DNA of 64,000 nucleotides from Agriotes lineatus. Taxonomy: Eukaryota; Arthropoda; Insecta; Coleoptera; Elateridae. The stretch is from positions 77,205,061 through 77,269,060 of the forward strand of contig OW679203.1 of the NCBI GenBank assembly GCA_940337035.1, written 5' to 3'. The notes beneath the pieces are model-generated. The model was not told where the DNA came from. It made no database searches and was given only the letters and a program-made list of their open reading frames with translations. Of this stretch, positions 1 to 13,076 are shown piece by piece. The position numbers and the translations under genes were made by a program. Each line of letters opens with the position of its first letter. Position 1 is the stretch's first letter.

Positions 1-106
1 TGGTAAACGTACTAAAAAAATTGTAAATAATGTTACTATTGTGACCCAGAGTGTGGTTTGTTGTCGCCTATTTGTGATAATTTTTGAAGCTAATATTTCG
101 CAAGTT

Positions 107-478
107 TTGAAGCTGCGGGAATCAGAGCGCAGAGTGCAACGCCTAGAGGAGTCCTTGTTCATGGTATATATAAGCAGGTAGCAGCTTCTAAAATATTGCC
201 AGGAGGCAGGTATCAGCCCTTTCAACTGTCGCATGTGCGAGGTCGTCTTTAGAGCCAGATTCAACTAGACTGGAAGCTACGACAAGCGGACAACAAGGTG
301 CAGCACTTGGGGAAGGCTTTCTTCGTGGTCCAGAGACAGGCAGGAGCAGCTGAAACGGTTCCAAGAAGAAAATAGAAGCTTGACGTCACTCTGCCGCGAT
401 CGGAAGCGAGAATTGGCGAGCCAGCAACAAACAAAAGCAGGCTGGTATGGGTTTACGCTTGAAAAACAAATTTCAGGT
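107..478 (+). pseudogene. Unrecognised decayed coding-like stretch
   Basis: One frame from 107 to the TAG near 476 reads like a charged, coiled-coil-rich protein (LRESERRVQRLEESL; later LKRFQEENRSL and DRKRELASQQQ), broken by TAG at 179 and 269. A CxxC pair occurs in NCRMCEVVF. It is richer in G and C than the sequence around it. No family is recognised; a relic of a transposon ORF1 or of a host exon is equally possible. Confidence 0.2.
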
Positions 479-1394
479 TAGCCAAACGTACTTGTTTATA
501 TGAAATGCTTAAAAATGTGAAGTTGCAGATAAAAAATAGGTTGCTGTCTTGAACGTTGTGTGAGGAAAAGTTACAAAGTGGGTGATTTCTTATCAAATAC
601 TAACTAGAAAATAAATGAAGACATTAAAAAGCTGAAATTAATTAAGAAATAAGAACTTACTGTGTTTTTTAATATTACTGTGTACCATTCAAAAGATTGG
701 GTATTTGTCATTCAAATTTTAAAACTGTTTTGACATTTGGTTGACATAAGTTGTGACTTATGATACAAATCACATTTGAATTATTAGAAAATCAATTTTT
801 CAGAAACAAGTAATTAGATAAAAGAATCCACCCCTGTAAATTTTTCAGAAGCTATATCAAAAAGTAATTATTGACATTATTATACAAAAGAGGGCAATTT
901 GTAATTAAAATATCTAATTAAAATTAATATTTGCAAATTCTGCGCATTTAAAAGCACAGCAAAGTGTAGCCAGTGCAATATATTACATTACATAAAGAAT
1001 TGTCCCCATTATTACAATATATCCGATCCGGGATGAGATAAACTTCCACGACACCGACAAAACGGAAACGAAATTCCAAATTGGAATGTATTCTGGGTGC
1101 TTGAAATAGACGGCAACGTCGTAAATTGTTAAAATTTGTGGCTATGGCTTCCAAGCAGCTACAAAGCGGAATAACTTTAAGTCATAAACAACCTTTCTGG
1201 CTGAAGGCAGCTAAATGATTGACTAGCGCTCTCCGCTCTAGGATCGACGAGACAGGCTGCCAACCTCTTTTCTGGGTGCATAAAAACCAGTGGCGGCGTC
1301 AATTTTCACACTGACTTAACACTATAACTATATAGTTAAGGTGATGTATGAAAAGTTATTGAAAATAAATATGAGAATAAACTCAAATATATCG
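479..1394. other. No recognised feature
   Basis: AT-rich sequence with only short chance ORFs on both strands. No repeat structure was noticed. Confidence 0.5.
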
Positions 1395-1590
1395 GACACG
1401 AGGTGATTTCAACAAAAGTAAATTTATAGCTCATCAGACTTGAAGAACGAAATATAGAACAAATAAGCCGTTTTAAATACCTGACCACAATCATATAAAG
1501 TCATGGGAAACTGGACACGAAGCTTAGTGAAATTATCGGAAAAGTTCAATCAAAATACAAAAGAATGGAAAAGTAGATATTGAAACAATG
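1395..1590 (+). pseudogene. LINE reverse transcriptase C-terminal fragment, degenerate
   Basis: One frame reads ...RNIEQISRFKYLTTII, stop, SHGKLDTKLSEIIGKVQSKY. This follows the usual non-LTR pattern (FKYLG-ii-...G-l--EI--RI) just after the reverse transcriptase core. There are at least two in-frame stops. The following 150 bases are lysine-rich and may be the tail of the same fragment. Clade not assigned. Confidence 0.45.
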
Positions 1591-2141
1591 GTACATGATT
1601 GTGAATCCCAGACTTTAAATGACCAACGTAAATGCAGGAGACTAAAAGAGAAAACGAGGAAAGAAAATAAAGAATGGAGAAAGGATTATGGAATCAGAAA
1701 CTGGGACGGTTGAGGTAAATATACAGGATGTTGGACAAAAAAGGTTTTTAGACCAGGAACACACTTTGGATCAAGAACGCAATGGAAAACCGGAAGAGGT
1801 AAAACCAGAAAAATTGCAGAAGGAGAAGGTAAACCAAGCAGCATATGAATAAGGAATACTATGGGAAAGCCTAATAAATAAAGCCCAAAGCAGAAAGTCG
1901 TGGCAAAAGATTATAATTAAGTAAATTAGTTCCTCTTCCACAAAAAATACCATTAGTTCTAACAAAACATTAACTACTACAATATTTAAAGAATACATTT
2001 TTATTTTAATAAATTATTTAATACACATTAAGAGTTTTTCCATAGAAACATACTATATCTTTACTAAATAAGTACAGAAAAATTTGATAAGCAATAGAAT
2101 AATATTGCAAAGTGCATTATTACAAAAAACGCACACACGAT
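1591..2141. other. 3' flank of gustatory receptor gene A
   Basis: AT-rich sequence between a LINE relic and the last exon of gene A. It contains the candidate poly(A) signal at 2000-2005 and no other recognised feature. Confidence 0.4.
2000..2005 (-). promoter_or_regulatory. Candidate polyadenylation signal of gustatory receptor gene A
   Basis: AATAAA on the minus strand, 136 bases past the TAG of gene A. The setting is AT-rich, so a chance match is quite possible. Confidence 0.3.
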
Positions 2142-5100
2142 CTAAATCAAGGAGAGGTCAAATTGAACAAGAATAACCAGATATGTTGCAGCAGCTCCAA
2201 CCATCTGCAACAAAATCAATAGTACTGTGTTACATAATCCGTATTCCACAAAGAATATAACTTTTCAAAACACGTTGGTGTTTAAATTTGCGATTGTATT
2301 AAATTGGTGAATTGGAAGATCTTCTCTTTCTTCTTTCCATTTGGAGTAAATCAGATGAGCTTAGGGCTGGGAAATATATCGATGTATCGATAAATATCGA
2401 TATTATTTCTATATCGATATATCGATATATGGAAATATCGAAATATCTATATATCGAATATCAATATATCGAATATCGATACTTATCGATCCGATATTCA
2501 CCGATATCTGAAAACTTTTAGAATATCTATATTTACCTATTCGATGTTCATCGATATCTCGATATCTTTAGGATATTTATCGATATATTGACAAATATCG
2601 ATATATCGACAAATATCGATGTAATTTAAATATCGAATATCGATATGTAAATTTTAATATCGCCCGCCCCTAGCCCTGTTTGCGAGAAATATTAAACAAT
2701 AAATTTTAAAAAAAACATCCAATCGGGTACTAATAATACACATTATTCAACTTACGGCAAATATCAAAGTTAGATCAACCGTAAAGAAATTTCCAGCAGT
2801 GGTTTTCACCTCATCATGCAGAAGTTGTAATGAAAACGAATGGATCTGTAATAACATAATATTTGTACTGCTGCAAAATGTAATTCAACTATCTTTACGT
2901 GTTACCTCTTTCTTCAGTGCTAAATTATCGGTTTTTGTCATGAGCTTTAATAGACTCGCTTTTACTAAATTTGCCTAAAAAGTAGCATATAAATATATTT
3001 ATGATTACGCCACATTAGTAAAACAGCAAAAACAAACACACAGTAATTTCTGCCCTGTGAAAACTATTTTAGCAAAACAAGAAAAGTTAATTTAGAATTA
3101 ATGCATCATTTAACACAATTCCACCAGAGCAAAACGTTTATGCTGGTCCTAAACTTAAATATAAGGTCACGATGACGACAAAGTTGATGGAAATTCAAAA
3201 TACACTTCTGTGACTTGGAACTTGCTAAGTCTATGTATCCAAATTGATTTCACTGGGTAATTCTTTTATCAATAATAGGCAAAGGCAAAAGACTAAATAG
3301 ATTATATTCCAGCTTAAAACCAGATACAGACCCTGTATCTAAAATATAGAAACGTTTACATCAGCCACAACAACCTAAAATACCGCCAATATTTGTACAC
3401 GATATACAAAATTATGAAGCAGTTGTTAACGATATTAAGTGGCTCACAGTTAAACAATCAGATACACATCACGTAAAGCTCGAACTCCATAATTTCCAAA
3501 TATCATCATACCAAAAATATATTAAAAAAACTTTTCCTATTAACTATATGGATATTAGCTTGCTGCTTACCCTATCCAAGTTATTTGAAAAAATTACACA
3601 CAGTCGTTGAGTGCGGTTATTAATAGTACAAAGCAAATTGTGATCAAGCGAAAAAGCGCGGGAAAGCAGTCCCTTACTAATAGGCGGCCTGTGCCTTTCG
3701 TCGAAACACAAGGGACGCCACGCGAAACATTGTGCTATTGTGAATATATGTATTAACCTGCGTTAAGAGCAGTCGACGCCTAGTTACTCTTGAGCCGAAA
3801 TACAGCTTCAAGAGCAGATAACCACCTTGGAATCAATACCGAGGTACCGATAATTTTTCATAGCCGGAAGCAGTTATTCTAGCTTCAAAGGAGCAGTGGA
3901 TCTGATTAATGTGCGAAATTATTTGGAGCAGCTATAATGCAAGGTTAGTTCTTATAATTACATTTTACGAGTGAATGTACGGCCCAGCAAGATTGGGGAA
4001 AATCAGAGCCGTAATAAAGAATCACATGATATTGCCACAAATTGTGCAATAGCCTCAACGAGCAATTACGCTCCCTAAAACGACAAACGCGTACTTGCTG
4101 AATCAACGCGTCTCTACAAAGCGCTTGCACATCCATTAGCTCATTTTAAACGACCGAACACAGGGCCGCATCGAGTGGAATTTGTGGGCATTTTTTTTGG
4201 ACTTGGAGTTGCGCATTGACAATCACACACTCATTTAAGGTGTATCTAAATAGGTAGTTTCAGCATTAAGCTCTTGGACATTTCTTAGCTAGTGTTGATA
4301 GCATATAAAATTTTTATATTATTATTGTGTATTCTTTTTATGTATTTTCGTGCATATATGTTCTTCAGAATATTTATGTCTTTTCATGTAAAGTGTTTGG
4401 TTTTTATATCTGGTAGAACTTGCATGTATGCTTACAAAATTATATGTGATTACAAGCAGGCCGGAACGAGCGATATTTACTATCCCTTAGCTGCACTGAG
4501 GTAAGAGCGGGTCTTGTGCTTCTACGAATGAGCTAACTAGCAAACAGAGATCAATTCAAATTTATAGTAAAGTAGAGTATAGGGCACTGAACAGTGCCAT
4601 TAGACAGTCGCTTTCTTTAATACACCTAAAGTTTTCTATAAAGTTTAGTTGAACGCAATTCTTCTACATATCTCAGTCGAATAATCGCACCTCAAAAACG
4701 TTAAAGTTACATAGACTAAATTCACAAACTTCTGATCTAAACAACGTATCTACTAGTGTCCCACTAGGCTCCATTCTATGACCAACGTTATAGAACCTAT
4801 ATACTCGCGACATATCTCATCTCAACAACGTAAAACTTGCTATGTAAGAGGATGATACTGCACTAATGCCACAAATAGTTAATAATCTAACAGTCGATAT
4901 ATACCAAGAATAGTGCAAAAATGTAAAATGAGTGTCAGACATGAGTATTCATAATGATACTTACTTTATCTTGAAGATTTGCACACATCGACACCAACAT
5001 AAGTATGTGTCCAATATTAACTATTGCCATAGCTGCTCGCAAAATGTACACGTATGGAGAGAATACTTCTGTTTCATAAAACAGTTTGCATATCTGATAT

Positions 5101-5885
5101 ATGTAGCAAACAACCACAGAAAAATCCTCGAGCATTATAATTAATAAGAGAGGTGAATAAGCATTTGTTATGGTTGCAGTTATATTATTTAGTTGAATGT
5201 AAATTTTCTTAATATCTTCGAGAACCTTTTCTCGAAGTACGCTAGATTTAGTAGAAAATTTCTCCAGAAACTTATCGAGCAGCTCAAATCTGATTTGCAA
5301 TAGGTATGTCCACGATATAAACCAATTTCCAATAGCGACCTTGTAAAAAACTCCAATAATTAGCAGGAAACGCATGAAAAGTACATATATTCCTGCTCGA
5401 CGAACAACTGCAACAAAACGCATTGTATATCCAAGCCAAGCCAATATAACGCTTGTACTAATCCAAACGGCCATTGAAATCTTCAAACGACTGTTTTTGA
5501 TAAAAATTCCAAGGTCGGATATCTTTTCGTCGACGTCTATCAAATTTGTCATAGTTTGTATTAGCAGTGTTGCTTGAGTTTTGCTGATCATGATCATAAT
5601 TAAGAGCAGAGCTAAGTGCATACCTGTATAATACACACAGAAAAACTTGTAAATTAGAGGTTCGGCTGCAGACGTAAGTAGATTGTTTGTTAAAGTAAGA
5701 TTGTAAATAGTAGCAGCGGTGAATATATAAAATGCAGTCCTGTAAATGCTCACGATGTTCATTCTTTTAAAAGTTCTATTTTTAACAGAACCAGAGATCA
5801 GTACTGGAGCTATTCCAATCCACTTCAACAAGTTATAACATGAAGACAAATCTGTACAGAAATCATATTTTTTATATCTGGCCAT
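2142..5885 (-). CDS. Gustatory receptor (Gr, 7tm_7 family), gene A, four exons
   Basis: Predicted seven-transmembrane chemoreceptor of 380 residues. Exons (high to low coordinate): 5885-4965 (307 codons), 2974-2906 (23), 2845-2756 (30), 2204-2142 (20 plus TAG). All junctions are phase 0, with donors GTAAGT, GTAACA and GTAAGT and acceptors ending TTTAG or CAG. The start ATG has A at -3 and G at +4. Hydrophobic segments lie near residues 44-64, 79-100, 136-156, 164-190, 242-268 and 276-302. TM7 spans the exon 3/4 junction and carries TYLVILVQF, which fits the Gr signature TYhhhhhQF. Known for the family: ligand-gated cation channels in sensory neurons with an intracellular N-terminus. It is the most divergent of the four Gr genes here. 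A Jockey-type LINE scrap lies in intron 1 and a TATCGATA-rich element in intron 3. The ligand is unknown. The family call is firm; exon linkage is inferred from splice sites and matching paralogues. Confidence 0.85.
2362..2678. mobile_element. TATCGATA-rich MITE with hAT-like ends, in intron 3 of gene A
   Basis: A 317-bp block dominated by TATCGATA permutations. It is bounded by TAGGGCTGGGAAATATCGAT on the left and, read inward from the right, CAGGGCTAGGGGCGGGCGAT. The YAGGGCTRGG ends and ATCGAT-rich interior resemble hAT-type non-autonomous elements. No 8-bp target duplication was found, so the assignment is tentative. Confidence 0.45.
2975..4964 (-). other. Intron 1 of gustatory receptor gene A
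   Basis: 1,990-bp intron with a GTAAGT donor and TTTTAG acceptor. Apart from the Jockey-like fragment at 3350-3610 it is AT-rich sequence in which nothing further is recognised. Confidence 0.7.
3350..3610 (+). pseudogene. Jockey-type LINE relic: ORF1 gag piece joined to a reverse transcriptase piece
   Basis: The open frame reads QPKIPPIFVHDIQNYEAVV..., the style of Jockey-clade gag-like ORF1 (PPIFV...I.N......D). About 60 residues later it reads SLLLTLSKLFEKI, which matches the SLLPTLSKLFEKL motif near the start of LINE reverse transcriptases. These two parts normally lie in different ORFs, so the copy has an internal deletion. It sits in intron 1 of Gr gene A, on the opposite strand. Confidence 0.45.
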
Positions 5886-8800
5886 TTTTAAACCCTTATG
5901 TCCACTCTGTTGATTCAGTACTGCGGGCTAATGAAACTGCATCAAACAGTTACATTACGAAGCTTTATATCAATTGCGATTTGGAAGTAAAGCTAATTAT
6001 CACATCCCATTAAATAAATGTAGTACTACAACAACTACAAGATAATGTAGTTTTAATGGTCTTAAATTGATATGAGGATAACTTAAAAACTTTAAATACG
6101 TAAATGCTTCATGAAACCGTCTTCGTTTTTACATTTAGACAGTAACTAATTGCCTTTCTACATGCTATGTTCTTTAGCAATTCTTCATTATATAATGGGC
6201 AGGTCCCACAATGTTTATTTTTGCCATAATTTGGTAGAATTCATGTCCCTGAAACACATGGCATGCGCCAAAAAATAGAAAACAGGTACTTTAGTTAGAA
6301 GCAAAACCTATTATGCCTTTCAAACGAGGCTAGAAAGTAGTACCTTGTAACAACGCTAGCGGTGTGATGTCAGCTACTCGCAGCTCAATTCTGGCGGACT
6401 ATTCCCATATTTGATCTGTGGCACTTCGTGCATCATATTGTATTTTATTTGTTTACACAAAAACTATTAGTTTTACGGAAAAGGAAAACGAACTAAAAGA
6501 ATCAGACCTTCCTGTACTTACATATATTTGTGTAATTCAATTCTTGTCCGTTAAAAAGTTATAATCTAATACATGTGTAACTCCGAGAGGGTGCGTTTTT
6601 GGACTAACGTTTATAGGAACTTTTTCATATGACGAGCTTAATCACACTCCTGATTTTGATCAACTACTTCAGGACCACACCCTCTACATCGTGTTTAGAA
6701 ATAACTCCTACAAATTTCCGGAAGTGATTATTTACTTCTTTTTCTAAATAATTCCGATGGACGGTGATCCGGAAATGCATATTAAGGAAGCTAGAGCCCC
6801 AAGAAGGGTAATAGAACACACATTGCTATGAGCAGATTAGGCTCCTGAAGTAGCGAATTTTGATATCTAAGTTCTCGTTTTGTAAGAAAAATGTTTGAAT
6901 TTAGCGCTTTTCTATATTTTTCCGCTTTTGCATTCAAAATATTAGTACTTTTCCCCCCTTCATGGAAGTCCAAATTGATAGTATAGCTATGTTTTAAAAC
7001 CAAATTTCGTGCCTTTCAAATGATGGCGTCCTTCCGCTTATTTCATATCTTGCGCAATGTTTTATTTAAATTTAGACGTGCTTGCTTGCCGCACGAATGA
7101 CGTACGTTGGCTTATCGTGTTTTAATCGCCGGTTTGGCGGCCCATTGTCTGCGATTTTCTTGTTTAGGTTTATTCCCGGCGTATCTTTCTTTGCCCAAAA
7201 ATCTGATGTTAGCGTTGCGTTAAGTTGTGCAATAATGATGCAATCCGTACGTTTTTGTATGAGTTAGAGAGAGAACAAGTTAAGTAACGCTTGTCCGCGT
7301 TTCTTTGGCTTTAGAAAGAAGAAAGCAACAAGTAATCGTTTTTGTTCGGCTATGGCGGAGGCCTTGGCCTTCGCTGGGCAACATCAAAATTAAGTGGTGA
7401 AGCTGAATGAGTTTTTCGGTCAAGTTCTTGATCATCTAAGTGATGTGTTGTGCAATTATTAGATGACGAATCTTCGTACCGCTGAGGGCAAGCTCCGAAT
7501 TGACGCCTTGGGCGGATTACTAATTGGGAACCTTTTCCTGTTGATTACGTTCTTCGCTATACCATCCTTTGGAAATTTTACATCGTTTAGACCAACTCGA
7601 CAGGAAGCGCCCTATGCTATTTCTCACAATCCTTCAAGTATTTTGGGGCAGTCGTTTGAGCACCACCTGCAGCTCTGTTGGACATAAGCACCGTAGCAAG
7701 CTAAACCCCTCAAAGTGTCGCCAATTTGCGTAGCGTTGCTGTTGACTTAAAATGAAGCATTTGAACTGTTGTCACTGTCTATAAGTCAATTTAAGTATTT
7801 ACCGTAAAGTTTTAATGTTTGTATTTAGCTCAACGTTGGGAGATTAAAGTAATTACCGTCATTGAGTCGGATTTGGTTGTTTACTGTCGAGATTGATTGT
7901 TTGTAACTTGTTTAATTGTTATGTAATTAAAGTTGTTACCGTTTTTGATTCAGTTCGATTGTGTGTCGTCAAGTTTACCGCCTGTGTTTAGATTAAACGT
8001 TGCGCAACTAGCCACATTAACCTTGATTGAGTATTTCATTTAATGTTCATAATCACTTACATTTTTCTACGTTAATATAGTTTATTTTCAATTAGTTATG
8101 CTCTTTTTTAGTAGATTTATAACATTTTAGTTGTGAAAACTGACATTTTGAAATATAAAATTATCGTTTTGCATTATTAAACTAATAGGTATTTTCTAAA
8201 TTCATTGACATAATTTATCTCCAAAGCAATAATTTTAGATTTATGACGTTTGCATGTATATTTTTGTGATGAAAAGGGATTCAGGTAGCTGTAAGAAAAT
8301 GCATGTAAAGTAAGTTCGACACAGCAGCATGGGGTTCAGTACTTGCCAAGGTTGGATCAGAAAGGTTGGGCCATTGCTTCTTCTTTCTCGATGATCCCAC
8401 CTGTGTTTTTCTCAATTTAGTAAAGTGGTGGCGTCTGGCAATTAACATCTTCATTTTGTTTACCGGGCCGTCTTCCTAATTAAGGTGGCAAAGAATCCCC
8501 CTTCTCCTTCTGAGGGAGCGAACAACCTTTGTTACAACCCATTATAACATAGTTGGGGCAACGGATCCGAGAATTTCCCGATTTGTGTCGTTTTATCGGG
8601 TAACTGATGATTGAGTAGTTTGGTTATTAAGTTGATGTCGTAAAGACGGTTTTGTGTTGTAAAACTTTCTCGAAAACTACTGCTCTCAGTGATTTCAAAC
8701 ACAACAACTTGTTTTATACGAAAAAGTCTAAGCTTTTCGAATATCTAGAATTGCCGAAAATTTCGATTGTAAAAAGCATCTCCCCATCTCTGCATAAGCT

Positions 8801-11428
8801 ACCTCTTCGGAATCTTATACCAACTTGTTTTCAAGTCATCTAATTTAGAATAAAAATTAGCCTAAATATGCCAGATTACACCATATTTGCTTTCTCTGTC
8901 ATATTTTTATTAAATAAAATTCGTGCTTTTTTATTACCCATCTCAGGACTGTAGCTTCCTTAAAACACTTTTTTCCTTAAAATTAACTAAGAATTTGCCG
9001 TCTAAAGTGTGGCGGTGTCATTTTTAAACACCCTGTGCGTGTTATTTATTATCTATCTTCTGTAAATTTACTGTTAGAGTTGTGTTGTACCTGTACCCAT
9101 ATATATAATACACATATATTGCTAGTAGGGCCTGGAAACGTCAGAAAACATTACGGCGCCGACATAGTCTCACTTAGAGTATAACGCGTCTCGTGCGCAT
9201 GCGTGAGAATTCGAACTCCGCCTTTAGAAGCGAATTTTAAACTTGACCACTTCCCCATTGGCCGGACGACGCCGCCGCGCTTGCACACAGCTCACCATTA
9301 TACATTGAAGAGTTGGTTGTCTGTCTCACTTCCTTGGTGAGTTTCCCACTCATAGCCGCTAGCAATATAGTAAGTATTAGATATATGCCTGTACCATACC
9401 GACGCGACGGCTTAAATGAAACAACCAAGAAACAAAAAACAATAAAACGTTTTATATGTGCCCACTGACCCCTTTTGTAATTAATACCTACAACAACATA
9501 CTATTTTAAATACATGTGTAAGGTATCACATTACATCTAGGCATGTATATCAACCATACTTAGGCAAAAGGTACAAAGTCGTTATAAATTTACTATTGCA
9601 TTAGACTGGCCTGACGCAGAGCCTGGCGTATAAACACGAGAAGAATCTTACAACAGACAATTATTTTCTTGGCTGCAAATTGCCAAACTACAAAATGCCT
9701 TTACAACACGCATTCTAAAACTGTATTGTAGGAACAGCCAGAATCAGATTTTGATAAGTTATTAAATCAAAAAGTTGCAGTAGGTTGAACACATCGCAGA
9801 GCCTCGCAAACGCCTTGCGCGAGCACTTAAGGGTTAACACCGGAAAATTAGATGTAGACGCCATAAACTCACAAAACATCTGGATGTCCATACAAGGTAT
9901 ATTATGTTGTACCGTACCCTTAAACGAGAGACGAGCACAGCCCTAGCTAGCTCTAACTCACAACAAAAATATTCTGTGGATAAGGACTAGGCAGCGATAC
10001 TTAGCGTTAAATACAAACTCATAAATTAACACAAATCGTGGCCAGTCGTTAAATTTCAACACAAATCTTACTACTGATCAAATCAACACCTCCATTGTAA
10101 GCCTCTTACTTCAGCATAAATATTATAAAGAACACTAACAGGTTCATGGGAAATTGTAGTACAGCACCAAGAAAATATAAACCAGCAACAGTTAATAGAA
10201 TTTAATATCATCAACAGTGTTGCATTTATTATAATTAAAGCTGGAGGCTCAATAAGGCCCAGAATTGTAACGTAACACATAAATGAGTTGGAGTCACTCA
10301 AATCATAACACACAAATATGAATTATTAAAATCTGAAACACATTGTATACAACAGATTAAAAATTCCGAACGCCAGCAACATTAAAAGCTGCGCTGATAA
10401 AGAAACGCTCGAACCCAGGCTTGCACACTTTTAAAATGAAAATTACAATAATCCCGGTGTCCAAGGACTCCCGTGGAAATAATTAGTAGGTACATACAAA
10501 GTTTCAGCCACACTAACTGATAAAATTCTAACGCTTCAAGCGTAGCAAACAAGCTAGTATTTATCGCCTATAGTTTGATAATCGAAGGCCTTCGTCGAAC
10601 TATTTATTCTTATGCAATTGATCTTTATCGATTAATAAAATTATCAACCTGAAAATTAATGCATGTACTCACAAAGCGTAGTTGGAAGCACTATAATTGC
10701 GATCTTAAAGTGGGTCTCGCCAGTCTCTGCATGGAATTGTTGAATTGGGCCCTGAAGAGGATAAGGACGGCTGCTGTAGCGGGAGGAAATTTAAGCCGCC
10801 GCCAAACTTCTCGCATCTGGTCCACACGCCGTAAAAGCCATTTGCTATTATATGTAAAATCCAGCAAAAGGAGTAGATCGTAAGGCAACCGCAATTCATA
10901 TGAGCTTGATGCCTGGGAGCCGGGGGCTTGGTAGTATTGGGCATAGAAGCAGGCCACTGCTGGAAATCGGCCTAAACGTGCTTGAAGAGATGCCGCTGTG
11001 ATACTGCAATTGTTACACTGGGATAATAAAATCAGTTGCAAGATAAGCAAAAAGTAGATAAGTTGGCATCACGTCCGGAAATTTTACAAACTTTTATGGC
11101 AAAAGCTGAACATATTGTCAACAGTACGCAAGAACAAAAGATCTGAAAAGTATAACACCTAATCATCTTTTTATTCGAATCTTGTAGCATCGCTAAACCT
11201 CCTGGGGTTTTTGAAAATGTACAAATGTAACAATGGAAACTAAGGCTGTCACCAGCTGATAATGTATGAAATCGTTGGCTAATAAAATACAATCATTTCG
11301 AAGCTGTGATAATAGCGGCAAAAGCATGCAATAGCATTGAGACAGGCCAGATGCGATACAGTCATTTCAAGATAGGAGTCGAAACAGCGTATAAAGTGCC
11401 GTAAACGCAGTTTGAAATTTTCAACACT
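5886..11428. other. Intergenic stretch without recognised genes
   Basis: About 5.5 kb upstream of gene A. It is AT-rich with patches of more balanced composition near 7080-7700, 8390-8600 and 9120-9440. A 119-codon minus-strand ORF at 10691-11050 has no recognisable motif. No tRNA, rRNA or clear transposon end was seen. Confidence 0.45.
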
Positions 11429-11716
11429 ATAAGTGCGAGCGAGAAGCCGGGTAGCGCAGTTGGGAAGGGGCTAGGCTTGCATTAAGCAAGTCCTCGGAAT
11501 TTTTCCGCAGCCTTGGCGATTGAAATCGGGCTCGGTGAAAGCATTCACAATGGGGCACCAAATTAACTGTGTTCTACTCAGAACCACATACCTAAGAGAT
11601 ATAGTAACAAGGTCAACACTTCACCAAGACACACCGCCAGATGCAAGAGTATAAAGCACCAACCTCTACACCGCAAGGTAGAATAAGGTTGCCGACAATA
11701 CATATAAGTGCGAGCG
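11429..11716 (+). mobile_element. Putative tRNA-derived SINE or SINE head
   Basis: TAGCGCAGTTGGGAAG (11452-11467) resembles a pol III A box, and GGCGATTGAAATC (11516-11528) a weak B box, at tRNA-like spacing. The 13-mer ATAAGTGCGAGCG occurs at 11429 and again at 11704. The second copy is followed by another A-box-like start (ACCGCAGTGATTAG). So the 13-mer is either a target duplication or the start of two tandem heads. Confidence 0.4.
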
Positions 11717-13064
11717 GGATACCGCAGTGATTAGAAAGAGGCCTTAGTTTTGTCGAATTAACATCAAGATCCGCTCCATGTTTTTGTACGCACGGGGTTC
11801 AGGGCTATACAGCAATATAGGCATGCTGACTCGAATGTAACGAGTCAAATTATTTCTAGAACTCAAACTCTGTCTTCGTTTCTTATATCGTGTTTATCCC
11901 TAAGGAGCCCTCGCATTTTTTATGTGATTATGGTGCTGTATTTTACGATTTTGACTATGTATTGACCATGTATCTGTTTACTGTGTGTATTTGTAAAACC
12001 CCACTTACTTTAACATTAGAATAAGTCAAATTTGCCAAGTTATTTCTGTTTGGATCAGTAAGAGTCAATTTGTGGAAAATATAAGAAAGTTAGCTCTGCC
12101 AGCATAGGGATTTCATAATATTTAACTATACAGAAACTTTTACTTAATAATTGTAAAAAAGGGGTGAACATCTATAATCAAAACATTTAGGTCTTTGGTT
12201 AACGAATAATTAGTAAACAAGGAGAACTCTACCTAAGTATTCTCAGCCTGGCCGTGAGCAGGCTAGATTCAATCAAATAGGGACTGGATAAACTTCTGAT
12301 GGCGCCTGGAATTTTACTATTTTGACTAACCGAAGCAGAACCGGACTGCACAAGTACCGTGGACCACCTCTCCCGCTAGCTAGCCGTAAACAATCGGGGG
12401 CTTTAATAACGTTGCCTGCCAACACATACTGGCCGTTTATCTTGTAAAAAACCAACTTAAGTTCTTCACGAGGCGAGGAGAAGAAATGTTTGAGATTACT
12501 TTTAGATTTATATCTTAGTATGTCTTAAATTACATGTATATTTCTTATTGTTCTAATTGCTATGATATAATTGGGTTGAGAACCAAAAAACTGTGACAGA
12601 ATAGTAATAACAATGAGAGATATACGTTTTGAAACCTAAAGACAAGGGTTTTTATTGAAAATAAGTGTACCAATAAGTAAATAAAAGGTGAACACCCTGG
12701 TTATTCGGTCGGGATCTCCCATGTAATAACAGTGCGTACTTAGAAAGTGTTTCAATTGATTTCAAAAGACTGAATGGGAAATATGAAATCAACTTTTAAG
12801 ACAATTTCAATAATGAATAAATTTGTGTCATTGTCATTACACGCTTAGGAAATAGATGTGAAGTCAGGTGTTTAATACTCATCGAGTTTTAAGCTATAAC
12901 GCCCTCATATAAGTAAATTACAAAGCCTTTCTGTGCTGTAATTTCTTGAATAGTTGTGCCGGCTTTTGCTGGTGCAAATAATAATTTGAGATAGATTATG
13001 TGTACACATAGTGACGTCACTTAGGGTGCTTTATTTTGAATTTTCACGTGCAGGATTGCTTAGT
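11717..13064. other. No recognised feature
   Basis: Mostly AT-rich. Only short chance ORFs and no repeats were noticed before the LINE insertion. Confidence 0.5.
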
Positions 13065-13076
13065 TGAATGTAATCT
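13065..13076. repeat. Target-site duplication of the R1/LOA-type LINE, 3' side
   Basis: TGAATGTAATCT, identical to 13875-13886. Confidence 0.85.

Noticed and set aside
2362..2678. 8-bp target duplication for the TATCGATA element
   Set aside because: Flanks GATGAGCT and TTTGCGAG do not match.
10691..11050. 119-codon minus-strand ORF as a gene
   Set aside because: No recognisable motif or homologue, no intron signals or transposon context.
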